A stretch of DNA of 64,000 nt from Enterobacter cloacae subsp. cloacae ATCC 13047 (GTDB lineage: Bacteria > Pseudomonadota > Gammaproteobacteria > Enterobacterales > Enterobacteriaceae). The notes beneath the pieces were generated by a model. The model saw nothing but the letters and a program-made list of their open reading frames with translations. It was not told the DNA's origin and ran no database searches. Positions 9,452-18,681 of the stretch are shown here, in pieces. The stretch lies in NCBI RefSeq assembly GCF_000025565.1, contig NC_014121.1, forward strand, positions 5,232,216-5,296,215. Direction: 5' to 3'. Position 1 is the stretch's first letter. Each line of letters starts with the position of its first letter. A program made the position numbers and the translations under genes.

Positions 9452-10693
9452 ATGAAATGGTTTAACACCCTGAGCCATAACCGCTGGCTCGAACAAGAGA
9501 CCGACCGCATTCTTGATTTCGGTAAAAACGCAGCCGTACCGACCGGCTTCGGCTGGCTGGGCAATAACGGGCAGGTTCGCAGCGATATGGGCACGCATCT
9601 GTGGATCACCGCCCGTATGCTGCACGTTTACGCGGTGGCGGCGAACATGGGTCGTCCCGGTGCGTATGCCCTGGTTGAGCACGGCATTAATGCCCTGAAC
9701 GGCCCGCTGCGCGACAAACAGTACGGCGGCTGGTACGCCTGTGTTAACGATGAAGGCGTGGTGGATGCCTCCAAGCAGGGTTATCAGCACTTCTTCGTGC
9801 TGCTGGGCGCGGCGAGCGCCGTCACCACCGGACACCCGCAGGCGCGCAGGCTGCTGGACGACGCCATTGAGGTGATTGAGCGCTACTTCTGGAGCGAACA
9901 GGAGCAGATGTGCCTGGAGTCCTGGGATGAAGCGTTCAGCAAAACGGAAGATTACCGCGGTGGTAACGCCAACATGCACGCCGTGGAAGCCTTCCTCATC
10001 GTGTATGACGTAACCCACGATCGTAAATGGCTCGACCGCGCGCTGCGCATCGCCTCAGTGATTATTCACGACGTGGCGCGCAAAGGTGAGTATCGCGTTA
10101 ACGAGCATTTCGATACCAACTGGAACCCGATCCGCGACTACAACATCGATAATCCCGCCCACCGTTTTCGCGCCTACGGCGGCACACCAGGGCACTGGAT
10201 TGAGTGGGGCCGCCTGATGCTGCACCTGCGTGCCGCGCTGGAAGCCCGCTTCGAAACCCCACCGGCGTGGCTGCTGGAAGACGCAAAAGGACTGTTCCAC
10301 GCCACCATCCGCGATGCCTGGGCGCCAGACGGAGCCGATGGGTTCGTCTACTCCGTTGGCTGGGACGGCAAGCCTATCGTGCGCGAACGCGTGCGCTGGC
10401 CGATCGTCGAGGCGATGGGCACTGCGTATGCGCTCTACACCGTAACCGGCGAGGCGCAGTACGAAGCCTGGTATCAGAAATGGTGGGATTACTGCATCAA
10501 ATACCTGATGGATTACGAGAACGGATCCTGGTGGCAGGAGCTGGACACCAACAACGAAGTGACCACCAAAGTCTGGGACGGCAAGCAGGATATTTACCAC
10601 CTGCTGCACTGCCTGGTGATCCCCCGCCTGCCGCTGGCTCCGGGCTTAGCCCCTGCCGTAGCCGCCGGATTACTGGATAGCCAGGCCAAATAA
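9452..10693 (+). CDS. yihS: Sulfoquinovose isomerase
   Basis: 413 residues, identical in length to E. coli YihS, an (alpha/alpha)6 barrel of the N-acylglucosamine 2-epimerase family. The three active-site histidines fall at the expected positions: His176 (NMHAVEAF), His248 (GHWIEW) and His383 (IYHLLH). It converts sulfoquinovose to sulfofructose (and can act on mannose/fructose). The K-12 order has a mutarotase gene, yihR, next to it; here the following gene is yihQ after 17 bases, so yihR is missing. Confidence 0.96.
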   Translation: MKWFNTLSHNRWLEQETDRILDFGKNAAVPTGFGWLGNNGQVRSDMGTHLWITARMLHVYAVAANMGRPGAYALVEHGINALNGPLRDKQYGGWYACVNDEGVVDASKQGYQHFFVLLGAASAVTTGHPQARRLLDDAIEVIERYFWSEQEQMCLESWDEAFSKTEDYRGGNANMHAVEAFLIVYDVTHDRKWLDRALRIASVIIHDVARKGEYRVNEHFDTNWNPIRDYNIDNPAHRFRAYGGTPGHWIEWGRLMLHLRAALEARFETPPAWLLEDAKGLFHATIRDAWAPDGADGFVYSVGWDGKPIVRERVRWPIVEAMGTAYALYTVTGEAQYEAWYQKWWDYCIKYLMDYENGSWWQELDTNNEVTTKVWDGKQDIYHLLHCLVIPRLPLAPGLAPAVAAGLLDSQAK

Positions 10694-10710
10694 TAAAGAC
10701 GGAGTTTTCT

Positions 10711-12735
10711 ATGCGTACCCTACACAATATTGATCTGAAAAATAACGAACATGGCTTCACCCTGCGCTGGCAGGACCGTCTGATTTTATCCCACTCCACC
10801 GATGAACCTTGCCTGTGGATCGGCGCGGGCGTTGCCGATATCGATATGTTTCGCGGCAACTTCAGCATCAAAGACAAGCTCAACGAAAAAATCGCCCTGA
10901 CGGACGCGACCGTTACACAGCAAAGCGCAGGCTGGGCGATCCGCTTTACCCGTGGCGATGCGGTGAGCGCGACGCTGCTGGTGGGTGTGGATGCGGAAGG
11001 CCGTCTGGAACTGAAGCTGAAAAATGATGCCACCTGTCACAACCGCATCTGGCTGCGGCTGGCGGCCCAGCCTGAAGATCATATCTACGGCTGCGGCGAA
11101 CAGTTCTCGTACTTTGATCTGCGCGGCAAGCCATTCCCGCTGTGGACCAGCGAACAGGGGGTGGGCCGCAATAAGCAGACCTACGTGACCTGGCAGGCCG
11201 ACTGCAAAGAGAATGCGGGCGGCGATTATTACTGGACCTTCTTCCCCCAGCCTACCTTCGTGAGCACCCAGAAGTACTACTGCCACGTGGATAACAGCTG
11301 CTACATGAACTTCGACTTCAGCGCGCCGGATTTCCACGAACTGGCGTTCTGGGAAGATAACGCCACGCTGCGCTTCGAATGTGCAGAAACCTACGTCGAT
11401 CTGCTGGAAAAACTCACCGGCCTGCTGGGGCGTCAGCCGGAGCTGCCGGACTGGGTTTACGACGGCGTGACGCTGGGCATTCAGGGCGGCACCGGGGTGT
11501 GTCAGCACAAGCTCGACGTCATGCGTCAGGGCGGGGTGAAGGTGAACGGCATCTGGGCGCAGGACTGGTCCGGCATCCGCATGACCTCCTTTGGCAAACG
11601 CGTGATGTGGAACTGGAAGTGGAACAGCGAGCTGTATCCGCAGCTTAATGAGCGTATTGCACAGTGGAAACAGGAAGGCGTGCAGTTCCTCTCTTATATC
11701 AACCCGTACGTCGCCAGCGACAAAGATCTCTGTGAAGAGGCGGCAAAACGCGGCTATCTGACCAAAAATGCCGACGGCAAGGACTACCACGTCGAGTTTG
11801 GCGAGTTTTACGCGGGCGTCATCGACCTGACCAACCCGGAAGCCTACGGCTGGTACAAAGAGGTGATCAAAAAGAACCTGATCGAACTGGGCTGCAGTGG
11901 CTGGATGGCCGATTTTGGCGAATATCTGCCAACCGATACCTTCCTGCACAACGGCGTCAGCGCGGAGATCATGCATAACGCCTGGCCTGCCCTGTGGGCC
12001 AAATGTAACTACGAGGCGCTGGAAGAGACCGGCAAGCTCGGCGAGATCCTGTTCTTCATGCGCGCGGGTTATACCGGCAGCCAGAAGCACTCGGTGATGA
12101 TGTGGGCGGGAGATCAGAACGTCGACTGGAGCCTGGACGACGGTCTGGCGTCCGTCGTACCTGCTGCGCTGTCTCTGGCGATGACCGGTCACGGGCTACA
12201 CCACAGCGACATCGGCGGCTATACCACCCTGTTCGAGATGAAACGCACCAAAGAGCTGTTGCTGCGCTGGTGCGATTTCAGCGCCTTTACGCCGATGATG
12301 CGTACCCACGAAGGTAACCGCCCGGGTGACAACTGGCAGTTCGACGGCGACGCCGAAACCATCGCGCACTTTGCACGTATGACCACCGTGTTCACCACCC
12401 TGAAGCCGTACATCAAAGCTGCGGTTGCGCTGAACGCGAAAAGTGGCCTGCCGGTGATGCGCCCGCTGTTCCTGCATTATGAAGACGACGCGCGCGCCTA
12501 CACGCTGAAATACCAGTACCTGTTTGGCCGCGATCTGCTGGTGGCACCGGTTCATGAAGAGGGCCGCCACGACTGGACGCTCTATCTTCCGCAGGACAAC
12601 TGGGTGAATGTGTGGACGGGTGAAACCTGCCAGGGCGGTGAGGTGACCGTTGCTGCCCCGCTCGGCAAACCGCCGGTTTTCTATCGCCAGCAAAGCGAAT
12701 GGGCAGATCTGTTTAATACCTTACGTCATATCTGA
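10711..12735 (+). CDS. yihQ: Sulfoquinovosidase, GH31
   Basis: 674 residues, four fewer than E. coli YihQ, with all key residues shifted by four: nucleophile Asp401 (MADFGEYLP), acid/base Asp468 (WAGDQN), and sulfonate-binding Gln284, Arg297 and Trp300 in WAQDWSG and GKRVMW. These sulfonate contacts separate true sulfoquinovosidases from ordinary GH31 glucosidases. It releases sulfoquinovose from glycosides such as sulfoquinovosyl glycerol. No signal peptide, so it works in the cytoplasm on imported glycosides. Confidence 0.97.
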   Translation: MRTLHNIDLKNNEHGFTLRWQDRLILSHSTDEPCLWIGAGVADIDMFRGNFSIKDKLNEKIALTDATVTQQSAGWAIRFTRGDAVSATLLVGVDAEGRLELKLKNDATCHNRIWLRLAAQPEDHIYGCGEQFSYFDLRGKPFPLWTSEQGVGRNKQTYVTWQADCKENAGGDYYWTFFPQPTFVSTQKYYCHVDNSCYMNFDFSAPDFHELAFWEDNATLRFECAETYVDLLEKLTGLLGRQPELPDWVYDGVTLGIQGGTGVCQHKLDVMRQGGVKVNGIWAQDWSGIRMTSFGKRVMWNWKWNSELYPQLNERIAQWKQEGVQFLSYINPYVASDKDLCEEAAKRGYLTKNADGKDYHVEFGEFYAGVIDLTNPEAYGWYKEVIKKNLIELGCSGWMADFGEYLPTDTFLHNGVSAEIMHNAWPALWAKCNYEALEETGKLGEILFFMRAGYTGSQKHSVMMWAGDQNVDWSLDDGLASVVPAALSLAMTGHGLHHSDIGGYTTLFEMKRTKELLLRWCDFSAFTPMMRTHEGNRPGDNWQFDGDAETIAHFARMTTVFTTLKPYIKAAVALNAKSGLPVMRPLFLHYEDDARAYTLKYQYLFGRDLLVAPVHEEGRHDWTLYLPQDNWVNVWTGETCQGGEVTVAAPLGKPPVFYRQQSEWADLFNTLRHI

Positions 12736-12743
12736 TAAGGCTC

Positions 12744-12765
12744 GCCCGCGGGGAAACCTGCGGGC
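12744..12765 (+). other. Intercistronic hairpin with GAAA tetraloop before yihP
   Basis: GCCCGCGGG/CCTGCGGGC form a nine-pair stem (one G-U pair) closed by a GAAA loop, starting nine bases after the yihQ stop. No T-tract follows, so it is not a normal terminator; an RNA processing or mRNA stability role is the likelier reading. Confidence 0.7.
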
Positions 12766-12780
12766 AGACGGAGAACAATA

Positions 12781-14163
12781 ATGAGTCAACATACTTCTGA
12801 TCCGGCAACCCTACGCCTGCCGTTTAAAGAAAAACTCGCCTACGGGATGGGCGATCTCGGCTCTAACATCCTGCTGGATATCGGCACGCTGTATCTGCTG
12901 AAGTTTTATACCGACGTGCTGGGCCTGCCGGGTACCTACGGCGGGATCATCTTCCTGATTGCCAAATTCTTTACCGCCTTCACCGATATGGGTACCGGGA
13001 TCATGCTCGACTCCCGGCGCAACATCGGCCCGAAAGGGAAATTCCGCCCGTTCGTGCTGTATGCCGCCTTCCCGGTGACCTTGCTGGCGATTGCCAACTT
13101 CGTCGGTACGCCGTTTGAAATCACCGGTAAAACGGTGATGGCAACGGTGCTGTTCATGCTGTACGGCCTGTTCTTCAGCATGATGAACTGCTCTTACGGC
13201 GCGATGGTGCCCGCCATCACCAAAAACCCGGACGAGCGCGCCTCGCTGGCCGCCTGGCGTCAGGGCGGCGCCACGCTTGGCCTGCTGCTCTGTACCGTCG
13301 GTTTTGTCCCGGTAATGAACCTGATTGAGGGCAACGATCAGCTTGGCTATATCTTTGCCGCCACGCTTTTCTCGCTGTTCGGGCTGTTCTTTATGTGGTG
13401 GTGCTACAAGGGCGTGACCGAGCGTTACGTCGAGACGCAGCCTGCTCATCCGGCGCAAAAACCGGGGCTGTTGCAGTCGTTTCGCGCCATTGCCGGAAAC
13501 CGTCCGCTGTTTATCCTGTGCATCGCCAACCTCTGCACGCTGGGTGCCTTTAACGTCAAACTCGCCATCCAGGTTTACTACACGCAGTACGTGCTGAACG
13601 ACCCGATCCTGCTGTCGTACATGGGTTTCTTCAGCATGGGCTGTATTTTTATCGGCGTCTTTATGATGCCCGGCGCGGTGCGGCGCTTCGGCAAGAAAAA
13701 AGTCTATATCGGCGGGCTGATGGTTTGGGTGGCGGGCGATCTGCTCAACTACTTCTTCGGCGGCGGCTCGGTGAGCTTTGTGGCGTTCTCCTGCCTGGCC
13801 TTCTTCGGCTCCGCGTTCGTGAACAGCCTGAACTGGGCGTTGGTATCCGATACCGTGGAATACGGCGAGTGGCGCACCGGCGTGCGATCTGAAGGAACGG
13901 TTTACACCGGCTTTACCTTCTTCAGGAAGGTATCTCAGGCACTGGCGGGCTTCTTCCCGGGGATCATGCTCACGCAAATTGGCTATGTGCCCAACGTGGT
14001 GCAATCCGCCGGAACGGTTGAAGGACTGCGGCAGCTGATTTTTATCTATCCGAGCCTGCTGGCGGTCATCACCATTGTGGCGATGGGCTGTTTCTACAAT
14101 CTCAACGAGAAGATGTATGTGCGCATCGTGGAAGAGATCGAACTGCGTAAACGTACGGCATAA
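12781..14163 (+). CDS. yihP: GPH-family transporter YihP, probable DHPS exporter
   Basis: 460 residues with about twelve membrane segments, of the glycoside-pentoside-hexuronide:cation symporter family; MGDLGSNILLDIGTLYLLKFY at the N terminus is the family's first helix. It is a close paralogue of the next gene, yihO. In E. coli YihP is assigned export of dihydroxypropanesulfonate (DHPS) by context. Direct transport data cannot be read here, and the two paralogues' roles might be shared. Confidence 0.93.
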   Translation: MSQHTSDPATLRLPFKEKLAYGMGDLGSNILLDIGTLYLLKFYTDVLGLPGTYGGIIFLIAKFFTAFTDMGTGIMLDSRRNIGPKGKFRPFVLYAAFPVTLLAIANFVGTPFEITGKTVMATVLFMLYGLFFSMMNCSYGAMVPAITKNPDERASLAAWRQGGATLGLLLCTVGFVPVMNLIEGNDQLGYIFAATLFSLFGLFFMWWCYKGVTERYVETQPAHPAQKPGLLQSFRAIAGNRPLFILCIANLCTLGAFNVKLAIQVYYTQYVLNDPILLSYMGFFSMGCIFIGVFMMPGAVRRFGKKKVYIGGLMVWVAGDLLNYFFGGGSVSFVAFSCLAFFGSAFVNSLNWALVSDTVEYGEWRTGVRSEGTVYTGFTFFRKVSQALAGFFPGIMLTQIGYVPNVVQSAGTVEGLRQLIFIYPSLLAVITIVAMGCFYNLNEKMYVRIVEEIELRKRTA

Positions 14164-14173
14164 ATGACGAGAT

Positions 14174-14194
14174 AGAGCGCCCTGCGGGCGCTCT
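14174..14194 (+). other. Intercistronic hairpin before yihO
   Basis: AGAGCGCCC pairs with GGGCGCTCT through nine bases around a three-base loop, in the 42-base gap between yihP and yihO. As before yihP, there is no T-tract. Confidence 0.7.
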
Positions 14195-14205
14195 GAGGAT
14201 CGACC

Positions 14206-15630
14206 ATGACACATAACACTGATCCGTTAACCCTGAAATTGAGCCTGCGAGAGAAGTGCGCCTACGGGATGGGCGATTTTGGCTCGAATCTGATGCTGTG
14301 TATTGGCACGCTGTATCTGCTGAAGTTTTACACCGACGAACTGGGCATGCCCGCCTTCTATGGCGGCATTATTTTCCTGGTAGCGAAGTTTTTTACCGCG
14401 TTCACCGACATGCTGACCGGCGTGCTGCTGGACTCCCGGCGTAACATCGGCGCGAAGGGAAAATTCCGGCCATTCATTCTTTATGCCTCCGTCCCGGTGG
14501 CGCTGGTCGCGACGGCGCAGTTTATGGCCAACGACTTTAGCCTGACGGTGAAAACGGCGCTCGCCACCGTGCTCTTCATGATGTTTGGCCTCTGCTATAG
14601 CCTGATGAACTGCGCCTACGGTGCGATGGTCCCGGCCATTACCAAAAACCCGAACGAGCGCGCACAGCTTGCGGCGTGGCGTCAGGGCGGCGCAACCGTG
14701 GGGCTGTTGCTCTGCACCGTCGGCTTTATGCCCATTCAGGCGCTGTTCGTCAGCCAGCCCTCCCTCGGCTATCTGGTGGCGGCGCTGGTGTTCGTCACCG
14801 GCGGCCTGTTCTGCATGTGGTGGTGCTACAGCGGCGTGAAAGAGCGCTACGTGGAGCTTACGCCCGATCACCATAAGCCCGGCATTCTGAAATCATTCTG
14901 CGCGATTTTCCGCAATCCGCCGCTGCTGGTGCTGTGTATCGCCAACCTGTGTACCCTTGCCGCGTTTAACATCAAGCTGGCGATTCAGGTCTATTACACC
15001 CAGTACGTGCTAAACGATCTGCATTTGCTGTCGTGGATGGGCTTTTTCAGCATGGGATGCATTCTGATTGGCGTGTTTCTGGTGCCCGGTGCGGTGAAGC
15101 GCTTTGGCAAAAAACCGGTTTATCTGGGTGGGCTGGCGCTGTGGGCGGTGGGCGACGTGCTGAACTTCTTCTGGGGGACCAGTTCCCTGCTGTTCGTGCT
15201 GTTTTCCTGCATGGCCTTTTTCGGCACGGCGTTTGTGAACAGCCTGAACTGGGCGCTGGTACCGGATACCGTTGATTACGGCGAGTGGAAAACGGGCATT
15301 CGTGCTGAAGGGTCGGTTTATACCGGCTATACCTTCTCGCGCAAAATCTCTGCCGCCCTCGCCGGTTTTCTGCCTGGCATCATGCTGACCCAGATTGGCT
15401 ACGTTCCCCATGCGGTGCAGAGCGCAGGTACGCTACTTGGTCTGCGTCAGCTTATTTTCCTCTGGCCGTGCGGCCTGGCCGTCGTTGCCGCCGTGACCAT
15501 GGGGCTGTTTTATAAACTCAACGAAGCGCGCTTCGCCTTTATTATCGAGGAGATTGGAAAACGGAAAAAACAAACCGCGAATACCCCTGAGATAACCACC
15601 AACAATAAAGCGTCAGCAGTCACTTTATAA
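14206..15630 (+). CDS. yihO: GPH-family transporter YihO, probable sulfoquinovose importer
   Basis: 474 residues with about twelve membrane segments. The N-terminal family motif (MGDFGSNLMLCIGTLYLLKF) and the LNWALVPDTVDYGEWKTG cytoplasmic loop match YihP closely, showing tandem duplication. E. coli YihO is taken as the inner membrane importer of sulfoquinovose. The C-terminal tail is hydrophilic and a little longer than in YihP. Confidence 0.93.
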   Translation: MTHNTDPLTLKLSLREKCAYGMGDFGSNLMLCIGTLYLLKFYTDELGMPAFYGGIIFLVAKFFTAFTDMLTGVLLDSRRNIGAKGKFRPFILYASVPVALVATAQFMANDFSLTVKTALATVLFMMFGLCYSLMNCAYGAMVPAITKNPNERAQLAAWRQGGATVGLLLCTVGFMPIQALFVSQPSLGYLVAALVFVTGGLFCMWWCYSGVKERYVELTPDHHKPGILKSFCAIFRNPPLLVLCIANLCTLAAFNIKLAIQVYYTQYVLNDLHLLSWMGFFSMGCILIGVFLVPGAVKRFGKKPVYLGGLALWAVGDVLNFFWGTSSLLFVLFSCMAFFGTAFVNSLNWALVPDTVDYGEWKTGIRAEGSVYTGYTFSRKISAALAGFLPGIMLTQIGYVPHAVQSAGTLLGLRQLIFLWPCGLAVVAAVTMGLFYKLNEARFAFIIEEIGKRKKQTANTPEITTNNKASAVTL

Positions 15631-15650
15631 CAATAAAACCGGCCACTATG

Positions 15651-15673
15651 TCCTTCCTGTTCATCAGGAGGGA
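15651..15673 (+). other. Intercistronic hairpin before ompL
   Basis: TCCTTCCTG pairs with CAGGAGGGA (one G-U) around a five-base loop, extended by GGCC at 15641-15644 and 15674-15677. It is the third hairpin in succession in the operon and again stands before a transport gene, with only a three-base T run after it. Confidence 0.6.
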
Positions 15674-15704
15674 GGCCTTTCTGTACCTGATACATGGACA
15701 AATT

Positions 15705-16391
15705 ATGAAAAGAATCATTACTGTACTGATCGTGTCGTCTGTGTCCTGCCCGGTATTTGCCGGGGCTTATGTCGAAACCCGCGAAGCATATAATACGGCC
15801 TCTGAGCTACACGAGGTGATCCTGCGTGCAGGCTATAACTTCGATATGGGCGCGGGGCTGATGTTCACCAATGCCTATAACGTGGGGAAATGGGATGAGC
15901 TTAAGCACAGCTATAACGAAATAGAGGGGTGGTATCCGCTCTTTAAACCCACCGACAAGCTCACCTTCCAGCCCGGCGGATTGATTAACGACAGCAGCGC
16001 AGGATCGGGTGGTGCGGTCTATTTAGATACCAATTATAAATTTACGGACGGGTTCAACCTGACGTTCCGCTATCGCTATAACCATAACAATTACGATACG
16101 CCGGACTATAACGGGCAGATGGATAAGAACGATACGCATGAGTTTGCTAACTACTGGAATTTCAAAGTGACGGATGCGTTTTTTTATACCTTTGAACCGC
16201 ACTTTTTCCAGCGGGTGAATGATTACCACAGCAAAAATGGCAAAGATCATCACTGGGAAATTACCAATAAATTCAGCTACAAGATCGACAAAAACTGGCT
16301 GCCATATCTTGAACTGCAGTGGCTGGACAGATGGAATGATTACAACCGGGAGCAGTACCGGATTCGCCTGGGATTGCGGTATTCGTTCTAA
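15705..16391 (+). CDS. ompL: Outer membrane porin OmpL (KdgM family)
   Basis: 228 residues from the ATG giving MKRIITVLIV. The first 19 residues are a signal peptide, cut after VFA. The rest is rich in alternating beta strands and aromatic residues and ends in Phe (RYSF), the outer membrane barrel signature. OmpL belongs to the KdgM oligogalacturonate porin family and, at the end of the sulfoquinovose operon, is thought to pass sulfoquinovosides across the outer membrane. The upstream ATG at 15648 lies inside a hairpin and would spoil the signal peptide, so it is not used. Confidence 0.94.
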   Translation: MKRIITVLIVSSVSCPVFAGAYVETREAYNTASELHEVILRAGYNFDMGAGLMFTNAYNVGKWDELKHSYNEIEGWYPLFKPTDKLTFQPGGLINDSSAGSGGAVYLDTNYKFTDGFNLTFRYRYNHNNYDTPDYNGQMDKNDTHEFANYWNFKVTDAFFYTFEPHFFQRVNDYHSKNGKDHHWEITNKFSYKIDKNWLPYLELQWLDRWNDYNREQYRIRLGLRYSF

Positions 16392-16399
16392 TAAAAAAA

Positions 16400-16421
16400 A
16401 GCCGCTGAGCAATCAGCGGCT
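16400..16421. terminator. Bidirectional terminator between ompL and bipA
   Basis: AGCCGCTGA and TCAGCGGCT are perfect nine-base arms around a four-base loop, with eight A before and five T after. It can end both the ompL and the opposing bipA transcripts. Confidence 0.92.
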
Positions 16422-16427
16422 TTTTAC

Positions 16428-16457
16428 TGCCGGGCGGCGCATGCGCTTACCCGGCTA
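16428..16457. repeat. REP-type element
   Basis: GCCGGGCGGCGCATGCGCTT followed by ACCCGGCTAA is the standard REP/BIME hairpin of enterobacteria, placed between ompL and bipA. Confidence 0.75.
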
Positions 16458-16471
16458 ACGGATTGACCGTA

Positions 16472-18295
16472 TTACTCTTCTTTCGCACCGCGCATTGCAC
16501 GTTTACGATCGTTCTCGGTCAGGTGACGTTTACGGATACGGATAGACAGTGGAGTCACTTCTACCAGTTCGTCGTCATCGATGAATTCCAGAGCCTGCTC
16601 CAGCGTCATCTTGATCGGTGGAACCAGAACCGTTGCTTCGTCAGTACCGGACGCACGCATGTTGGTCAGTTTCTTACCGGTCAGGCAGTTTACCGTCAGG
16701 TCGTTAGAACGACTGTGAATACCAATGATCTGGCCTTCATACACTTCAGCACCGTGACCCAGGAACAGCTTACCGCGATCCTGCAGACCGAACAGCGCAA
16801 ACGCAACCGCTTTACCCTGACCGTTAGAGATCAGCACGCCGTTGTTACGCTGGCCCACTTCACCCGGACGTACGTCGTCGTAGTGGCTGAAGGTGGAGTA
16901 CAGCAGACCGGTACCGGAAGTCATGGTCATGAACTCAGAACGGAAGCCGATCAGGCCACGGCTTGGGATCACGTAGTCGAGACGTACGCGGCCTTTGCCA
17001 TCTGGATTCATGTTTTTCAGGTCGCCTTTACGCTCACCCAGAGCCTGCATCACAGAACCCTGGTGCTGCTCTTCAACGTCCAGCGTTACGTTTTCGAACG
17101 GCTCTTGTTTACGGCCGTCGATTTCGCGGAAGATAACTTTCGGACGGGAAACCGCCATCTCGAAACCTTCACGACGCATGTTTTCGATCAGAACAGACAG
17201 GTGCAGTTCACCACGACCGGATACGCGGAAGGCATCAGCGTCTTCCGTTTCTTCAACGCGCAGCGCAACGTTGTGCACCAGCTCTTTGTTCAGGCGGTCA
17301 AGGATCTGACGAGAGGTAACGAATTTACCTTCTTTACCACAGAACGGAGAGGTGTTGACGTTGAAGAACATGGTTACCGTTGGTTCATCAACAGACAGGG
17401 CTGGCAGCGCTTCCACGTTCTGCGGGTCGCAGATGGTGTCAGAGATGTTCAGCTCGCCCAGACCGGTGATCGCGATGATATCACCCGCTTCAGCCAGATC
17501 GCTGTCGATACGCTCCAGACCCAGGTGAGTCAGCACTTTGCCCACTTTACCGTTACGGGTTTTGCCTTCGCTATCGATGATAGTAACCTGCTGGTTCGGC
17601 TTCACTTTACCGCGTTTGATGCGGCCGATACCGATAACGCCAACGTAGTTGTTGTAGTCCAGCTGGGAGATCTGCATCTGCAGAGGACCATCAAGATCAA
17701 CATCCGGAGCCGGTACGTGATCGACAATCGCCTGATACAGCGGGGTCATGTCTGCCGCCATATCTTCGTGATCCAGACCCGCAATACCATTCAACGCCGA
17801 AGCGTAGATGATAGGGAAGTCCAGCTGCTCGTCGGTCGCGTCAAGGTTCACGAACAGGTCAAACACCTGATCAACAACCCAGTCAGGACGTGCGCCAGGA
17901 CGGTCAACCTTGTTGATAACAACAATAGGCTTCAGGCCATGGGCAAATGCTTTTTTGGTCACGAAACGCGTTTGCGGCATTGGGCCGTCAAAGGCGTCAA
18001 CCACCAGCAGCACGGAATCCACCATGGACATCACGCGCTCAACTTCACCACCGAAGTCGGCGTGCCCTGGGGTATCAACGATGTTGATACGGTAGTCATT
18101 CCATTTGATAGCGGTGTTTTTCGCGAGGATGGTAATCCCACGCTCTTTCTCCAAATCGTTGGAGTCCATCACACGCTCTTGAGTTTCGGCACGTGCATCA
18201 AACGTACCGGATTGCTGCAGCAGCTTATCAACCAGGGTAGTTTTACCATGGTCAACGTGCGCGATGATGGCGATGTTACGCAAATTTTCGATCAC
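16472..18295 (-). CDS. bipA: Ribosome-binding GTPase BipA (TypA)
   Basis: 607 residues, exactly the E. coli length. G1 motif AHVDHGKTT at 12-20, then DTPGHADF and NKVDRPGA complete the translational GTPase core; the C-terminal domains are BipA specific. It binds the 70S ribosome near the EF-G site and helps 50S assembly, mainly at low temperature and under stress. It is divergent from glnA with 386 bp between. Confidence 0.98.
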   Translation of the reverse strand: MIENLRNIAIIAHVDHGKTTLVDKLLQQSGTFDARAETQERVMDSNDLEKERGITILAKNTAIKWNDYRINIVDTPGHADFGGEVERVMSMVDSVLLVVDAFDGPMPQTRFVTKKAFAHGLKPIVVINKVDRPGARPDWVVDQVFDLFVNLDATDEQLDFPIIYASALNGIAGLDHEDMAADMTPLYQAIVDHVPAPDVDLDGPLQMQISQLDYNNYVGVIGIGRIKRGKVKPNQQVTIIDSEGKTRNGKVGKVLTHLGLERIDSDLAEAGDIIAITGLGELNISDTICDPQNVEALPALSVDEPTVTMFFNVNTSPFCGKEGKFVTSRQILDRLNKELVHNVALRVEETEDADAFRVSGRGELHLSVLIENMRREGFEMAVSRPKVIFREIDGRKQEPFENVTLDVEEQHQGSVMQALGERKGDLKNMNPDGKGRVRLDYVIPSRGLIGFRSEFMTMTSGTGLLYSTFSHYDDVRPGEVGQRNNGVLISNGQGKAVAFALFGLQDRGKLFLGHGAEVYEGQIIGIHSRSNDLTVNCLTGKKLTNMRASGTDEATVLVPPIKMTLEQALEFIDDDELVEVTPLSIRIRKRHLTENDRKRAMRGAKEE

Positions 18296-18446
18296 AACTT
18301 TGCCTCAGGCATTAGAAATAGCGCGTTATTGTACACGGATTAATCGCACTACAAAACAGGATCACAAACATCCCCCGCAAACAAGTATTGCAGAGATGCT
18401 TTGTGATCGCTTTCACGGAGCGTAAAAAGGGCACTTTAACGAAAAT

Positions 18447-18584
18447 TGCACCAATATGGTGCTCAGTGTTCACACTGAAGCACTATACTGGTGCAACATA
18501 ACCATTGTGGTGCAGCACTTTTGCACTATGGTGCGCATGATAACGCCTTTTTGGGGTGTTTTAAAAGTTGGCACAGATTTCGCT
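18447..18584 (+). promoter_or_regulatory. glnA control region: NtrC enhancers and sigma54 promoter
   Basis: High-affinity NtrC enhancer TGCACCAATATGGTGC at 18447-18462 and a second GCACTATACTGGTGCA at 18479-18494, both overlapping the expected sigma70 promoter glnAp1. A weaker site TGCACTATGGTGC lies at 18522-18534. The sigma54 promoter TTGGCACAGATTTCGCT is at 18568-18584, with the GG and GC of the -24/-12 elements in place. The arrangement is that of E. coli glnAp1/glnAp2; the rest of the 18296-18681 gap holds no gene. Confidence 0.92.
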
Positions 18585-18681
18585 TTATAAAAATACGGCA
18601 AAAAGATGGCCTCATAGCCACCTTGATAGAAGTTGAAGACCTCGTTACCACGACGACAATGACCAATCTGGAGAGTTAAGT

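Noticed and set aside
10786..14214. Two long minus-strand frames across yihQ and yihP (468 and 467 codons)
   Set aside because: Antisense to genes with intact catalytic or membrane features; composition typical of reverse reading of high-GC genes.
16463..18343. 626-codon open frame on the plus strand across bipA
   Set aside because: Antisense to a full-length, well-conserved BipA; the product is a His/Gln/Val-rich shadow with no family features.
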